From Zoogloea sp. (GTDB taxonomy: Bacteria > Pseudomonadota > Gammaproteobacteria > Burkholderiales > Rhodocyclaceae): a stretch of 41,615 nt of DNA. The position numbers were made by a program, and so were the translations under genes. The stretch spans positions 1 to 41,615 of the forward strand of contig JADKKC010000038.1 of NCBI GenBank assembly GCA_016720685.1, written 5' to 3'. Positions 34,030 through 41,615 of the stretch are shown piece by piece. Numbering within the stretch: the stretch's first letter is position 1; the number at the start of each line of letters is the position of its first letter. The notes under the pieces were generated by a model, which worked only from the letters and a program-made list of their open reading frames with translations, was not told the origin of the DNA and made no database searches.

Positions 34030-34780
34030 ATGAACGAAGCCCCTCACCCTTGCCAGCATTCCGCTTTCCCACCTCGGGCTGAGCCTCGTCGCCGGCAGCC
34101 TGACCACGCTGTCGCCCTGCGTGTTCCCGATCCTGCCGCTGGTCGTGGGCTCGGCGGTGCAGGCCAACCGGCTGGCGCCGATTGCCATGGGCAGCGGCAT
34201 GGCCGCGTCCTTCGCCGCCATCGGCCTCGCGCTCGGCGCGCTGGGCCCGGCCCTCGGCATCGATTCGGACAGCGTGCGCAACTTTGGCGCCGTGCTGCTG
34301 ATCGCCTTTGCGGTGGTGATGCTGGTGCCGGCCCTTGGGCAGCGCTTCACCCATCTGATGCTGCCCATCGCCTCCGGCGCCAATTCGGCATCCAGCCGGC
34401 TCGACGGCGGCACCCTCGGTGGCGCCTTTTTGCTCGGCGGCGTGCTCGGGCTGGTCTGGAGCCCCTGCTCCGGCCCCCTGCTCGCCTCGGCCCTGACGCT
34501 GGTGGCCAGCGAAGGCGGCGCCGGCCGCGGCGCGCTGATCCTCGGCCTGTTCGGCATCGGTGCCGCAACGCCGCTGGTGGCCGTGGCCTACGCCTCGCGC
34601 AGCGGCTTCGCCCGAGCCCGCAGCCGGGTGCTGGCGCGGGTCGACAGCATCAAGAAGATCCTCGGCATCCTGATCGGGCTGACCGGCCTCGCCATCCTCA
34701 CCGGCGGCGACAAATGGCTGGAAGCACAAGTGCTCAATCTGCTGCCCGAAAGCTGGGTCCGCGTCACAACGCTGTTCTGA
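34030..34780 (+). CDS. CcdA-like thiol-disulfide membrane protein, apparent frameshift near the start
   Basis: About 249 residues with six predicted membrane helices. The paired Cys motifs of CcdA/DsbD are present: LTTLSPCVFPILPL and LVWSPCSGPLLASAL. Sequence homologous to the family begins before the first in-frame ATG (34121): SIPLSHLGLSLVAGS is in frame but has no start codon, and a stop (TGA 34031) lies just upstream. The ATG at 34030 (MNEA) enters this frame if one C is removed from CCCC at 34040-34043, giving MNEALTLASIPLSHLG. So there is a one-base insertion here, real or a sequencing error. Together with the thioredoxin upstream it forms a reductive relay. Confidence 0.82.
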
Positions 34781-34843
34781 GGGATGCCGGCGGGCACCGA
34801 GAAAACCCTACAATGGGCGGCTAACATTGTTCAGGACTTTGCG

Positions 34844-36007
34844 ATGAACCCGATCGCCCGCCGCATGGCCGACATCCAGCCCTTCCACGTGATGGAAATC
34901 CTCAAGCGCGCCCACGAACTGGCGGCCACCGGGCGCGACATCATTCACCTGGAAGTCGGCGAGCCGGATTTCCCCAGCCCGCCGCCCATCGTCGAGGCGG
35001 CCCGGCAGTTTCTCGCCGGCGGCCACGTGCATTACACGCCGGCCCTTGGCCTTGGCGCGCTGCGCGAGGCCATCGCCCGTTTCTACCATGACCGCTTTGG
35101 CGCCGATGTGGCCCCCGAGCGCATCATCGTCACCCCCGGCGCCTCGGGCGCGCTGATGCTGGCGCTGGCCGTGCTCACCAACCCCGGCGACGAATGGCTG
35201 CTGCCCGACCCCGGCTATCCCTCCAACCGCCATCTGGTGCGCAGTTTCGAAGGCGTGGCCAAAGGCCTGCCGGTGGATGCATCGACCCGCTTTCAGCCCA
35301 CCCCCGCCCAGGTGGCCGCTGCCTGGACGCCCCGCACCCGCGGGCTGATGGTCGCCTCGCCGGCCAACCCCACCGGCACGCTGCTGAGCCTCGACGAAAT
35401 CGTCACGCTGCAGCACACCGTTGCCGCCCGCGGTGGCGTGCTGATCGTCGACGAGATTTACCAGGGCCTCAACTACGGCGTCGAGGCGAGCACCGCCCTC
35501 AGCCGCAGCGACGACGTGTTCGTGGTGAACAGCTTTTCCAAGTACTTTGGCATGACCGGCTGGCGTCTCGGCTGGATGGTGGTGCCGCAAGCCTACGTGC
35601 GCGAGATCGAAAAGCTCGCCCAGCACTTCTTCATCTCACCCTCCACCCCGGCCCAGCACGCCGCGCTGGCCGCCTTTAAGCCCGGCACGCTGGACATCCT
35701 GGAAGAACGCCGCCACGCCTTCGCCAGGCGCCGCAACGCGCTCTTGCCGGCGCTGCGGGACATCGGCTTTCGCTTCGCCACCGAACCGCAGGGCGCGTTT
35801 TACCTTTACGCCGACATCTCGGATATCGCCGACAGCAGCGAAACCCTGGCCCGGCGCCTCATCGAGGAAGCCGGCGTAGCCACCACCCCCGGCATCGACT
35901 TCGGCGACAACGCCCCCGAACGCCACCTGCGCATCGCCTACACCACCGACGAGGCGCGGCTGGTCGAGGCCGCCGAGCGCATCGCGAAGGTGTTGGAAGC
36001 ACGCTGA
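34844..36007 (+). CDS. PLP-dependent class I/II aminotransferase
   Basis: A 387-residue fold-type I aminotransferase. ATG 34844 (MNPIARRMADIQPFHVMEI) is preferred over an upstream in-frame start because it opens at the family N-terminus. Motifs: LEVGEPDFPSP, HYTPALGLGALREAIA, ITVTPGASGAL-like region (VTPGASGALMLAL), SPANPTGTLLS, VDEIYQGLNY and the PLP Lys in NSFSKYFGMTGWRLGW (Lys233). C-terminal Arg in HLRIAYTTDEARL should bind the substrate carboxylate. It is probably an aspartate- or alanine-type transaminase; the exact substrate is not fixed by sequence. A -10-like TACAAT lies at 34810-34815 without a clear -35. Confidence 0.92.
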   Translation: MNPIARRMADIQPFHVMEILKRAHELAATGRDIIHLEVGEPDFPSPPPIVEAARQFLAGGHVHYTPALGLGALREAIARFYHDRFGADVAPERIIVTPGASGALMLALAVLTNPGDEWLLPDPGYPSNRHLVRSFEGVAKGLPVDASTRFQPTPAQVAAAWTPRTRGLMVASPANPTGTLLSLDEIVTLQHTVAARGGVLIVDEIYQGLNYGVEASTALSRSDDVFVVNSFSKYFGMTGWRLGWMVVPQAYVREIEKLAQHFFISPSTPAQHAALAAFKPGTLDILEERRHAFARRRNALLPALRDIGFRFATEPQGAFYLYADISDIADSSETLARRLIEEAGVATTPGIDFGDNAPERHLRIAYTTDEARLVEAAERIAKVLEAR

Positions 36008-36173
36008 GCGCAGAGGGGATAATCAAGCCGGACTTGATGAACGGCTTGCACTCGTTCACCGGCCGGGCCATGGCAGTCGCCCCCCCACAAGGACAACAAA
36101 CAAGGCACCGCAAACCGAGCGATTCCACCGCTAACGGTGACAGCCAAAAAGCCGTCCGAAACTCGAAACCGCC

Positions 36174-37901
36174 ATGAACACCCCCGGCCCCTGGGCATTG
36201 GCGGCAGGCGTTCTGGCTGCCATGGCTGGTCAAACCCTCGGAACCGGCCCGTGGCCTGGCTGGCTCAAACGCATCCCGTGTCTTCCTGATCGCCCTGACC
36301 GCCTTCTGCTGATGATCGCCCTGACAGGAAGGCTGTTTTTCAGCGTCGTTGCGGTGGGCTTGCTGCTCGCCACCATCGCGGTCGCCTCGTGGATCAAGAT
36401 CGACTACCTGGGCACTCCGCTCACGCTGGCCGACGTCAGGTTCTTCGTCTCCAACCTGGCAGAGAACCTCGTTCTCTTCAGCGCCTATCCCGGCCTCGGG
36501 CTGATGCTCGCCGGGCCATCCTGCTGATCATCCTCACGCGCCTCCCTGGCCTCAGGGCCGAACCCGGCCGCGGCATCCGCCTGCGCCTCGTGGCTTTCGC
36601 CACTGGCCCCTGCCGGCAGCGCCTGGATAGCCAACTCATCCTCCATCAACACCGCGCTGCCTCGCATGGCCGTGCTGGGCGACGATCGCGATCAATCCAA
36701 CGGCCATACGCAGCTGCACACTTTCAAGGTCACCGGGGAGCGGCGGATTTCCGATCTGATCGAAATCTTCTTCACCGACGCCTCGGCAAGTTCCTGATGC
36801 CCGAGCGGATCCCGCAAACCCGCTTCGCCCGCCGCTCGCCCCGTCCGAGCCGCCCGCCGTCATGCCCGACATCTTCGTCGTTCTCGAAGAAAGCACCTTC
36901 GACCCGAAGATTCTCCAGGCCTGCGACGGGCAAGCCGTTTGCAACAGCGCCCTCTTCGAGGGCTCGAGCGCAGGCCGTGAAGCCGGCCCCTTGTTCGTTC
37001 ACACCACCGCGGGCGGAACCGCGCTATCCGAATTCACCTTCCTCACCGGGCTCGACTGGCGCATCTTCGGCCCCGGCGGCGCCCTCGCCCCGCTCAACCT
37101 GGCTTCCCACATGCAGGCCACCATGCCGAAACATCTGCAAACGCTGGGCTACCAGACCATCGCCATTTATCCGGTCGGCCCGGCAACCTTTCTCAATGCC
37201 CGCGAAGCCTACGGGCACTATGGCTTCGAGCACTTTCTCGCCATCGAAGATCTTGACCTGGGCAACGACTGGAAACCCTCCGCGACGGCCAGCTCTTCGA
37301 CAAGGCCCTCGAAGTCGTCGAGCAAAAGCGTGACGGCAAGCCGGTATTCGTTTTCCTGCTCACGATCCGCAACCACGGCCCCCACGCCGAAAACCATGCC
37401 GACCTGCCCCAGCCGGAAGCCCCCGCGCTGGCCGCCCTCCCCGCCCCGCTGGCCGACTACCTGCACAAGCAGCAGGATTCCGAAGACGCCATGACCCGAC
37501 TCGGCAAACGCTGGCTCGCCACCGAACGCCCGCGTGTTCTCGCCTGGTTCGGCGACCACCAGCCCCTGTTCGCCACCAAGGCAAGGCCGGCCAAGGATTA
37601 CGCCGGCTCACACCTGGCCCGCCCCGTGGCTGACGATCAGCTCCGCTACCTCACCTGGTACGCCATGACATCCAACCGGCCGCAGGCTGCAGCCACGCCC
37701 GCGCCAGGTGGCGCCGTGCTCGACCTCGCCTACCTGGGCACCCGCCTGCTGGCTTTCAGCGGCCTGCCCCCCAGGGCCAGCGATGCGGCAACGGGGCAGA
37801 TCCAGGCCCGGTGCCCCCATGGCATCGCCCTCTGCAGCGACGCCCAGGCGGTGCGCGAATACCTGTCGTTCCGGGTGTGGGAGCTGCAGGAAATCCGATG
37901 A
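36174..37901 (+). pseudogene. Decayed LTA-synthase-like sulfatase / phosphoglycerol transferase
   Basis: Recognisable pieces lie in changing frames. The N-terminal membrane part (RLFFSVVAVGLLLATIAVAS, TPLTLADVRFF) is in frame from ATG 36174 to a stop at 36525. Another piece (LLIILTRLPGLRAE) follows in a second frame, and NTALPRMAVLGDDRDQSNGH returns to the first. The catalytic part (MPDIFVVLEESTFDP, HTTAGGTALSEFTFLTGLDW with the nucleophile Thr) is in a third frame. LTIRNHGPHAENH and WFGDHQPLF (metal-binding) return to the first after a shift near 37280. At least four frame changes are needed, too many for stray errors, so I call a pseudogene. Intact homologues transfer phosphoglycerol- or phosphoethanolamine-type groups at the outer face of the inner membrane. 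Confidence 0.82.
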
Positions 37902-38458
37902 AGCGCGATCTCATGCCCTTCTGGCAGGCCCTGCTGCGCGACCCCCGGCGAATCGGCGCCATTGCGCCGGCAGGACGCGCGCTGTGCAGCGCCATGGTGC
38001 GGGAAGTGCTGGGGCGCCCGCCGGGGCTGGTGATCGAACTCGGCGCCGGCACTGGCGCCATCACCCGTGGGCTGCTTGAAGCCCGCGAACAGATGAGCGG
38101 CCTGATCGCCTTCGAAAAGGCCCCCGAGCTAGCCGCCTGCCTGCAAAGGAAGTTTCCCGGCCTGACGATTCATCCGGGCTGCGCAAGCGCCGTCGGTCAA
38201 TTGCAGCTGCCCGGCGAGAACACCCTGACCCTCGTCTCCTCGCTGCCCTTCCGCTCGCTGCCATCCGGCGACAGACACCGGCTCAGCGACGCCATCGCCA
38301 AGCTCAGCGCGGCCACACCCCATTTCAGGCTCATCCAGTACAGCTATTTCGGAAAGCTGCCTTTCCCGAGCCCGGCAAAGCATCTCGCCTGGCGCCGGAA
38401 GCACACGGTGATCCGCAACCTTCCGCCAGCGACGCTGTGGGTGCTCGAGAAAACCTGA
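37898..38458 (+). CDS. SAM-dependent methyltransferase, PmtA-like
   Basis: A 186-residue class I methyltransferase. ATG 37898 overlaps the stop of the preceding pseudogene (ATGA). The SAM-binding motif I is LVIELGAGTGAI (45-56). The start FWQALLRDPRRIGAIAPAGR is typical of phospholipid N-methyltransferases and rRNA dimethylase-like proteins; further motifs are TLVSSLPFRSLP and a C-terminal NLPPATLWVLEK. It may methylate phosphatidylethanolamine or another lipid. Its tie to a lipid headgroup-transferase pseudogene fits, but the substrate is unproven. Two hairpins follow it. Confidence 0.83.
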   Translation: MKRDLMPFWQALLRDPRRIGAIAPAGRALCSAMVREVLGRPPGLVIELGAGTGAITRGLLEAREQMSGLIAFEKAPELAACLQRKFPGLTIHPGCASAVGQLQLPGENTLTLVSSLPFRSLPSGDRHRLSDAIAKLSAATPHFRLIQYSYFGKLPFPSPAKHLAWRRKHTVIRNLPPATLWVLEKT

Positions 38459-38529
38459 CGCACCAACAAGGTTTTTCTGGATCATCAACCCGGCCATCAA
38501 ATACCGACTCCCCGCTCGCCCTGAACGCG

Positions 38530-38625
38530 TCCGTGGGGGCGACTTCAGTCGCCCACGGACTCTAGTCTGCGGCATGTCGATGATTCAACGCGCGGCGGGC
38601 GACTGAAGTCGCCCCAAGTCGCCCC
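38530..38625. repeat. Two more palindromic cores of the dispersed repeat family
   Basis: TCCGTGGG-GGCGACTTCAGTCG-CCCACGGA (38530-38559) and GGGCGACTGAAGTCGCCC (38597-38614) followed by AAGTCGCCCC. The sequence before them (ATCAACCCGGCC, AAATACCGACTCC) echoes other parts of the element seen at 15746 and 27151. The 304-bp gap holding them has no gene that I can support; the rest of it is occupied by two terminators. Confidence 0.75.
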
Positions 38626-38632
38626 ACAGCTT

Positions 38633-38675
38633 GGGTCGGGTTACGCCCTGCGGGCTAAGCCGACCCGTGCTTTTT
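38633..38675 (+). terminator. Terminator for the methyltransferase transcript
   Basis: GGGTCGG (38633-38639) pairs with CCGACCC (38660-38666), with an inner GCCC/GGGC stem, followed by GTGCTTTTT. Confidence 0.75.
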
Positions 38676-38692
38676 CCCTGCACCAGAAACGC

Positions 38693-38742
38693 AAAAGCCC
38701 GACCCACCAGGCTGGAGGTTGCCCCGCCTGTGGATCGGGCTT
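38693..38742 (-). terminator. Terminator for the lytic transglycosylase
   Basis: On the minus strand a 13-bp stem (AAGCCCGATCCAC with GTGGGTCGGGCTT, one G-T pair) is followed by TTTT. It begins 20 bp after the transglycosylase stop codon. Confidence 0.8.
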
Positions 38743-38762
38743 CAGCCCGGTGTCACGAAAAA

Positions 38763-39464
38763 TCAGACGCCGATAAAGCGGCCGCCGCTGCGGGCAGCCT
38801 GGCTGAGCTGGGACTTCACCGCCATCACCTTGTTGGCGTAAGGCGTGGAAGGGTCGCTGGAGCCGTTGTAGCGCTGCAGGGCCTGCTCCACCGAGCCGGT
38901 GCGCTGGATGTACTCCTTGAGCACCAGTGCGCCGACGCGGATGTTGGTGTCAGGATCGAACATGGCGCTGCGGTCGGATTTGACGTCCACCTTGTCCGGG
39001 TGCCACTTGGGGATCACCTGCATCAGCCCCTGGGCGCCCATCGGGCTTTCGGCAAAGGGGTTGAAGCGCGACTCGATGGCCATCACGGCCACCAGCAGCA
39101 GCGGGTCGACGCCTACGCTGCGGCCGGTTTGCTGGGCGGCTGCGAGCAAGGGCTCGAGGGCCACGGCAGAAACCTGGTAGCGCTTGGCCACATAGGTTTT
39201 GACGCGTTGCAGATCGGGGCTCAGCTTGGCCTGGCTGCTATCGGCAACCTGGACGAGCTCGGGTTCCGGTTCTTCTACCGCCACGACGGACGACGAGGAC
39301 CCCATGAGACTACCGACTGAGAGACCCTGAACGCCGTGGTTGGCAATGCGCGAGGCAATGAACAGGGTAACGATAAGGCCAGCGACGAGAAGACCGCCGT
39401 GGGCGAAGTGAAGCATGAATGAAGCCGCGTGACGTGCGTACTTCGTGATACGAGTTGCGAACAT
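38763..39464 (-). CDS. Membrane-anchored lytic transglycosylase (SLT domain)
   Basis: A 233-residue protein. ATG 39464 is set by AAAGGAGAG five bases upstream. One N-terminal membrane helix (~22-40) anchors it, followed by a linker rich in Glu, Val and Ser, then a soluble lytic transglycosylase domain (~105-225) with catalytic Glu131 in AIESRFNPFAES. Further motifs are GAQGLMQVIPKWH and ALQRYNGS. It cleaves murein glycan strands to 1,6-anhydro-muropeptides, the class of product used by AmpD encoded just upstream on the same strand. A strong promoter lies ~340 bp upstream. Confidence 0.92.
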   Translation of the reverse strand: MFATRITKYARHAASFMLHFAHGGLLVAGLIVTLFIASRIANHGVQGLSVGSLMGSSSSVVAVEEPEPELVQVADSSQAKLSPDLQRVKTYVAKRYQVSAVALEPLLAAAQQTGRSVGVDPLLLVAVMAIESRFNPFAESPMGAQGLMQVIPKWHPDKVDVKSDRSAMFDPDTNIRVGALVLKEYIQRTGSVEQALQRYNGSSDPSTPYANKVMAVKSQLSQAARSGGRFIGV

Positions 39465-39781
39465 GGGCTCTCCTTTCTGTGGCCACAGTCCGTCGAAGGC
39501 ACAGGCAGACCGACCCCGAAACAACGGGAGCAGGATGTCTGTTTGTATCACCCGGAAGCCCGGAAAAAGCAGGCTCGGGTTCAACGTGTCAGCCACAAAA
39601 ACAGCCGACAGCACTCGAAAGACTAGGTCGCCAGGGGTTGGATCCAAACACGCTGACGCAACCAGACAGCGTGCAAAAAATGGCACCAAAACCAGACCTT
39701 GAGACGGTCAGTAACCGGGGAAGGAAGCCCGGTCATGCGGCGGTTTCGGCACCGGCGTGTAACAAAAGCTAAACAAAAAAA

Positions 39782-39837
39782 TTGTGTGCTGCACTGCACA
39801 CAAAACGCATTGTATTGATTCGATTCACTTTTGTCAA
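39782..39837 (-). promoter_or_regulatory. Near-consensus sigma70 promoter with overlapping palindromic operator
   Basis: On the minus strand TTGACA (39832-39837) and TACAAT (39809-39814) are exactly 17 bp apart. Immediately downstream, over the expected start at ~39802, is the inverted repeat TTGTGTGC-N6-GCACACAA (39782-39803). Its centre contains TGCTGCACTGCA, also found in the palindrome before the patatin-like gene at 15538. Transcription would run toward the lytic transglycosylase with a leader of ~340 nt. The 505-bp gap to ampD holds no other gene that I can support. Confidence 0.8.
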
Positions 39838-39969
39838 TCCACCCCGTCTGGCGGGGGCCAAAACGTGATCTTTTTGGCATATTCAAAAGGCGTGCGTCAC
39901 CCAGACCTTGGGCGTCTGCTACCGGCAAGGCCAGTCTCCAGGCGGCTTTGGGCGCGCCTTCCAAAAACC

Positions 39970-40590
39970 TCAGCCAGGTCGTACGGCAAGGGGAAACGGC
40001 CAGCGCATCAGCGCGCCATCGTCGGCATTCGGCGCCCCTTCGGGTTCGATCCGGGCGAGCACGTCGGCACGCCCATTTTCGGCCAGCAGGCGACGCAGGC
40101 GCCCCCACGAAAAGTAGGGCCCGGGATCGGTCTTGCGCCCCGGCGCGATGTCGGAATGGCCGGTGATGCCTTGCACCGGAAAGCGCTCGCACAGCTCGTC
40201 CAGAAGGTCGGCCAGCACCTCGTACTGCGCCGGCTCGAAAGGCAGGCTGTCGCAGCCTTCAAGTTCGATGCCCACCGAAAAATCGTTGCAGCGCTCCCGC
40301 CCCCGCCAGGCAGACACCCCGGCATGCCACGCCCGGTTCGAAGGCGCCACAAAACAGATCAGCTCGCCGGTGCGGCGGATGAAGTAATGGGCCGACACGC
40401 GCAGGTGATGAATATCTGCGTAGTAAGGGTGTTCGAGGGGATCGAGGCGGTTGGTGAACAACTGCTCGACGCCTGCGCCACCGAAGCGCTCGGGCGGCAG
40501 GCTGATGGCGTGGATGACGACCAGCGCAACATCCGCGCCTTCGGGGCGGGCGTCGCAGTTGGGGGACGGATGAAAGGTGGCGGAATTCAT
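39970..40590 (-). CDS. ampD: 1,6-anhydro-N-acetylmuramyl-L-alanine amidase AmpD
   Basis: A 206-residue cytoplasmic zinc amidase of family length. Motifs: VVIHAISLPPERFGG (zinc-ligand region, His27), RVSAHYFIRRTGE, RAWHAGVSAWRGRERCNDFS, SVGIELEG and the C-terminal zinc and catalytic motif GHSDIAPGRKTDPGPYF. It removes the peptide from anhydro-muropeptides in murein recycling and so lowers inducer levels for AmpR-type beta-lactamase control. It lies between the lytic transglycosylase and pilA on the same strand. The ribosome site is weak. Confidence 0.96.
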   Translation of the reverse strand: MNSATFHPSPNCDARPEGADVALVVIHAISLPPERFGGAGVEQLFTNRLDPLEHPYYADIHHLRVSAHYFIRRTGELICFVAPSNRAWHAGVSAWRGRERCNDFSVGIELEGCDSLPFEPAQYEVLADLLDELCERFPVQGITGHSDIAPGRKTDPGPYFSWGRLRRLLAENGRADVLARIEPEGAPNADDGALMRWPFPLAVRPG

Positions 40591-40648
40591 GGCGCCGATT
40601 TTTACACAGACCCCGCGCCGGACGAATGCTTTTCAGGGCGCCACAAAA

Positions 40649-40685
40649 GCCGAAAGCCCGGAGGCTTGCGCCATCCGGGCTTTCG
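40649..40685 (-). terminator. Terminator of the pilin gene
   Basis: A perfect 12-bp stem CGAAAGCCCGGA / TCCGGGCTTTCG (40651-40662 and 40674-40685), followed on the minus strand by GCTTTTG. It sits 33 bp beyond the pilin stop and before the ampD start. Confidence 0.88.
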
Positions 40686-40717
40686 GAGCGATCAGCTGGT
40701 CAGCTGTCAGGCAGGGA

Positions 40718-41128
40718 TCAGCACAGGCCCTTGGACTTGCAGGTGCCGGTGGTGCTATCCCAAGTGATGTTCTTGTTGTCATCAACGGTCGGGATGAGGA
40801 TGTAGGTTGCGCCATCCAGAGCCGACTTGGCAGTTGCGGTCATCACGCCATTGGCTTCCACCTTGACGCCGGCAACGTTGCCGAAACCGGTTGCATCGTC
40901 AGCCGGGATGCCGTTCGAGCCGCCGACACAGTTGGCCTTGTCAATATTCGGGTCTTGCAGACAGACTTCAACGAAGGACTTGCGGGAGGAGGTGGCATTC
41001 ACGAGTTCGGTGAACTTGGCTTTCTTGGTGTAGGTCTGGTACTGGGGCACAGCGATCGCAGCCAGGATGCCGATGATGGCGACGACGATCATGAGTTCGA
41101 TCAGGGTAAAGCCGGCTTGCTTTTTCAT
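40718..41128 (-). CDS. pilA: Type IV pilin (PilA)
   Basis: A 136-residue prepilin. The class III leader MKKQAG is cut before Phe7 (G-FTLIELMIVVAIIGILAA), with Glu5 of the mature protein present. The hydrophobic helix ends at ~IAVPQYQTYTKKAK. The globular part has four Cys, with a C-terminal D-region pair GTCKSKGLC. Mature length (130) fits type IVa major pilins used for twitching, adhesion and DNA uptake. GGAGA lies upstream of the ATG. A perfect sigma54 site 64-79 bp upstream indicates control by the PilS-PilR system. Only one pilin gene is in the window; no assembly genes are adjacent. Confidence 0.95.
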   Translation of the reverse strand: MKKQAGFTLIELMIVVAIIGILAAIAVPQYQTYTKKAKFTELVNATSSRKSFVEVCLQDPNIDKANCVGGSNGIPADDATGFGNVAGVKVEANGVMTATAKSALDGATYILIPTVDDNKNITWDSTTGTCKSKGLC

Positions 41129-41191
41129 TTTGAGTATCTCCGTGTGCTTGGTTGAATTCTGAGCGGGTATGTGACCCGACGGGTTTATATA

Positions 41192-41207
41192 GGCAAACGT
41201 CGTGCCA
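41192..41207 (-). promoter_or_regulatory. Sigma54 (-24/-12) promoter of pilA
   Basis: The minus-strand sequence TGGCACGACGTTTGCC matches the consensus TGGCACG-N4-TTGC at every defined base. It would start a transcript about 50 nt before the pilA ATG, as in other PilR-controlled pilins. Confidence 0.92.
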
Positions 41208-41302
41208 GCAATCGTAAAACAAGGTCATTCAAATCAAATCAATGAGATAGCCCCAGGCTGCTGCCGCGTAGCGAAGCAGGCCCGGCAAAAGCCCCCGCGC
41301 AT

Positions 41303-41340
41303 GTGACGTTTTTCGTCACCCCACTGCCCAAAAACGTCAC
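41303..41340. promoter_or_regulatory. GTGACG inverted repeat plus third half-site between pilA and fpr
   Basis: GTGACG-TTTTT-CGTCAC (41303-41319) is a perfect inverted repeat. A further CGTCAC (41335-41340) lies exactly 21 bp, two helical turns, from the second arm. The layout suggests a protein-binding site, either upstream activating for pilA or an operator for the fpr-like gene. Confidence 0.4.
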
Positions 41341-41412
41341 CCAACACAGATAAAACGCGGGCAGTCCAACACGCCGCAGGCGGCCGGGGCAGGAACGATA
41401 TGCCCCGGAAAA

Positions 41413-41428
41413 CTGTCTCGAAAGACAG
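41413..41428 (+). promoter_or_regulatory. Small perfect hairpin in the leader of the fpr-like gene
   Basis: CTGTCT-CGAA-AGACAG forms a 6-bp stem with a four-base loop, 27 bp before the start codon and just upstream of the GGGAG ribosome site. It may be an operator or an RNA hairpin. Confidence 0.35.
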
Positions 41429-41454
41429 GCAGGCCCACACAGGGAGAAAGACTC

Positions 41455-41615
41455 ATGGACACCCCAGCTGACAAATGGAGTACGGCCCGCATCCTCTGGA
41501 TGCACCGCTGGAGCCCGCGGCTGTTGTCTTTTCGCCTCAGCCGCGAGCCGGGTTTCCGCTTCGTGCCGGGCCAGTTCGCCCGGCTCGGTCTTCTCAAAGA
41601 GAACGGGGCGCCGGT
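41455..41615 (+). CDS. fpr: Ferredoxin-NADP reductase (5' part only)
   Basis: The frame opens at ATG 41455 with GGGAGA upstream and runs off the right edge after 53 codons. WMHRWSPRLLSFRLSREPGF and FRFVPGQFARLGL match the N-terminal FAD-binding start of bacterial ferredoxin/flavodoxin-NADP reductases, where PGQFARLGL begins the FAD-binding barrel. The enzyme exchanges electrons between NADPH and ferredoxin or flavodoxin. The NADP-binding half lies outside the window. Confidence 0.85.
   Translation, partial: MDTPADKWSTARILWMHRWSPRLLSFRLSREPGFRFVPGQFARLGLLKENGAP

Noticed and set aside
33519..34729. Minus-strand frames opposite the thioredoxin and CcdA-like genes
   Set aside because: Gln/Gly/Arg-rich shadows; the plus-strand products have signal peptide, CPTC motif and membrane helices.
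39623..40192. 189-residue minus-strand frame between the transglycosylase and ampD
   Set aside because: It spans the strong promoter and operator and runs antisense-free but out of frame through the end of ampD; no ribosome site and no family.

Overview
The window is GC-rich (roughly two-thirds G+C by eye) and reads as chromosomal DNA of a betaproteobacterium, probably of the Rhodocyclales/Zoogloeaceae type. That placement is inference. It rests on a PEP-CTERM protein, a sigma54-driven type IV pilin, NnrS, a PAS-GGDEF protein with an NMT1-like sensor, an MdtABC-type pump and operators resembling those of polyhydroxyalkanoate genes. No rRNA, tRNA or CRISPR array was seen.

Region by region. 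1-6200 (minus strand): a secreted patatin-like protein cut by the window edge, NnrS, a small Arg/Asp-rich secreted protein and a periplasmic-sensor diguanylate cyclase. 6422-12977 (plus): a PqqU-type TonB receptor, then a Fur-boxed iron module made of a Fiu-type siderophore receptor (with an apparent N-terminal frameshift), a PiuC/YbiX hydroxylase and an FMN-dependent alpha-hydroxy-acid oxidase. 13024-15502 (minus): a HAF-repeat PEP-CTERM protein and a cytoplasmic patatin-like phospholipase with a palindromic operator. 15600-17200: repeats, a transposase tail, a secreted protein and a lysozyme remnant with an internal 9-bp tandem repeat. 17250-26962 (minus): an mdtABC plus outer-membrane-factor operon, interrupted between mdtB and mdtC by a ~530-bp inverted-repeat element. 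27000-27650: two near-identical ~100-bp repeats flanking a 21-bp tandem array.

27644-31570 (minus) is the most unusual region: a tight four-gene operon with an M6-family metalloprotease lacking a signal peptide and carrying a long Lys/Glu-rich tail, two ATP-grasp-like proteins (one with the ATP-binding residues, one apparently degenerate) and a 97-residue protein of unknown function. The protease tail ends in a PFxxRxL-like motif followed by an acidic Ser/Asp/Glu stretch, which recalls ATP-grasp-modified (graspetide) peptides. Its function is not known to me.

31934-38458 (plus): a tiny exported peptide, a 2H phosphoesterase, a DUF1345 membrane protein, a periplasmic thioredoxin with a CcdA-like partner (frameshift at the start), a class I/II aminotransferase, a decayed LTA-synthase-like sulfatase and a PmtA-like methyltransferase. 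38763-41128 (minus): a lytic transglycosylase with a near-consensus sigma70 promoter and overlapping operator, AmpD and pilin. The window ends in the start of a ferredoxin-NADP reductase gene.

Functional themes are metal and cofactor uptake (PqqU, Fiu-like, PiuC), multidrug efflux, murein recycling (transglycosylase plus AmpD), periplasmic disulfide reduction (thioredoxin plus CcdA-like) and a possible peptide- or protein-modification cassette.
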